A stretch of DNA of 64,000 bases from Chitinophaga sp. MM2321 (lineage in GTDB: Bacteria; Bacteroidota; Bacteroidia; Chitinophagales; Chitinophagaceae): contig NZ_OZ035533.1 in assembly GCF_964033635.1 (NCBI RefSeq), positions 3,472,001-3,536,000 on the forward strand. Direction: 5' to 3'. Positions 63,625 to 64,000 of the stretch are shown here, piece by piece; positions within the stretch are counted from its first letter, which is position 1, and each line of letters starts with the position of its first letter. The position numbers were made by a program, and so were the translations under genes. Under the pieces are notes generated by a model. The model saw only the letters and a list, made by a program, of their open reading frames with translations, was not told the DNA's origin and searched no databases.

Positions 63625-64000
63625 GCTAAATGAAATTGAATCGGTTCAAAACAAAATCAAGTAGAAAATAGGTCATCCTTCAGGTAGCTGTTTGATGAAA
63701 AATATCCGTTTCCATGTGCATGCCAATCCATATTTCTATATCTAAGCAACACATTTTGACATTTTTCTTTGAAAAATGACAGCCTATACTTTCTTCAAAA
63801 TCGGAACTTCGACAATCGTAATGGTCGAAAGTTAAAATTTCAATTGTTATAATAATGTTAAAACCATATTATCTATGTACTGCACGCTCTCTAAAATTTT
63901 CCCGATCGTGTAAACTTTTCCTTTTTCGTCATCGGAACTTTGTAGAAGTTTTAATCAACCAGTCAATGTAAATGTCCAGATTTTTATTTTTCTTATCTAC
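63625..64000 (-). other. AT-rich region with a broken or partial gene at the right edge
   Basis: Most of the stretch is AT-rich with no gene. Near the edge one minus-strand frame (from 64000 to a TGA at 63929) reads KNKNLDIYIDWLIK, and a second frame (to a TAA at 63847) reads LLQSSDDEKGKVYTIGKILE. Together they look like one C-terminus split by a frameshift around 63945. Too little is inside the window to name it. Confidence 0.3.

Noticed and set aside
1..64000. tRNA, rRNA or CRISPR loci
   Set aside because: No cloverleaf, rRNA-like or regularly spaced repeat sequence was found by eye on either strand.

Overview
The window looks like chromosomal DNA of a Bacteroidota bacterium close to Chitinophaga (Chitinophagaceae). 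The evidence is three SusC/SusD pairs, an ECF sigma/FecR pair next to a SusC that carries an STN domain, promoters of the TAnnTTTG type, a FucP-family sugar importer, a meso-diaminopimelate dehydrogenase and DUF5977/RHS-like surface proteins. No rRNA, tRNA, CRISPR array or intact mobile element was seen. Nearly all genes are on the minus strand.

Layout. (1) 1-9.2 kb is an accessory zone: an RHS/YD-like surface protein cut by the left edge, two tail-fibre-type proteins (one broken by an in-frame TGA), a lone phytanoyl-CoA-dioxygenase-like protein, and a string of very small genes ending in a DUF1493 protein. (2) 8.5-25.8 kb is a sugar-utilisation locus: GntR/HutC regulator, PfkB kinase, class I aldolase, GH2 beta-mannosidase-like enzyme, two tandem paralogous lipoproteins of no recognised family, a leucine-rich lipoprotein in the SusE/F position, SusD, SusC, a D-lyxose/mannose-type isomerase, a Gfo/Idh oxidoreductase and a FucP-like importer. 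Three copies of the palindrome CTTGTATATACAAG each lie just upstream of a TAnnTTTG box, one before each transcription unit, so the locus appears to be a single GntR regulon. (3) 26.1-38.75 kb is a second locus: sialate-O-acetylesterase-like enzyme, GH78 alpha-L-rhamnosidase, TIM-barrel-like exported protein, SusD, SusC with STN domain, FecR and ECF sigma. A 64-bp element occurs upstream of both fecR and the sigma gene. (4) 39.1-41.3 kb holds a PQQ-dependent sugar dehydrogenase-like lipoprotein and a VOC/SRPBCC pair. (5) 41.5-56.5 kb is a third SusCD locus under a likely AraC regulator, with an unusual cargo: SSS symporter, neutral-ceramidase-like protein, SDR, enolase-superfamily sugar-acid dehydratase, GSAM-like aminotransferase and Gfo/Idh oxidoreductases. 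(6) 56.7-64 kb carries a divergent MocR/EamA pair, meso-DAP dehydrogenase, an ABC exporter operon with a NEW3 membrane protein, a 52-codon GroES-like fragment and a decayed or partial gene at the right edge.

How the genes fit together. In locus 2, SusC/SusD and the lipoproteins would bind and import a glycan fragment, the exported GH2 enzyme would release a monosaccharide (mannose fits best), FucP would import it, and isomerase, kinase and aldolase would deliver it to triose metabolism. Locus 3 looks designed for rhamnose-containing, acetylated glycan, sensed through the SusC-FecR-sigma relay. Locus 5 encodes an oxidative route (dehydrogenase, dehydratase) plus an aminotransferase, whose substrate cannot be told from sequence. 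The features with most novelty are the three-operator GntR regulon, the two paralogous lipoproteins, the miniature GroES and the cargo of locus 5.
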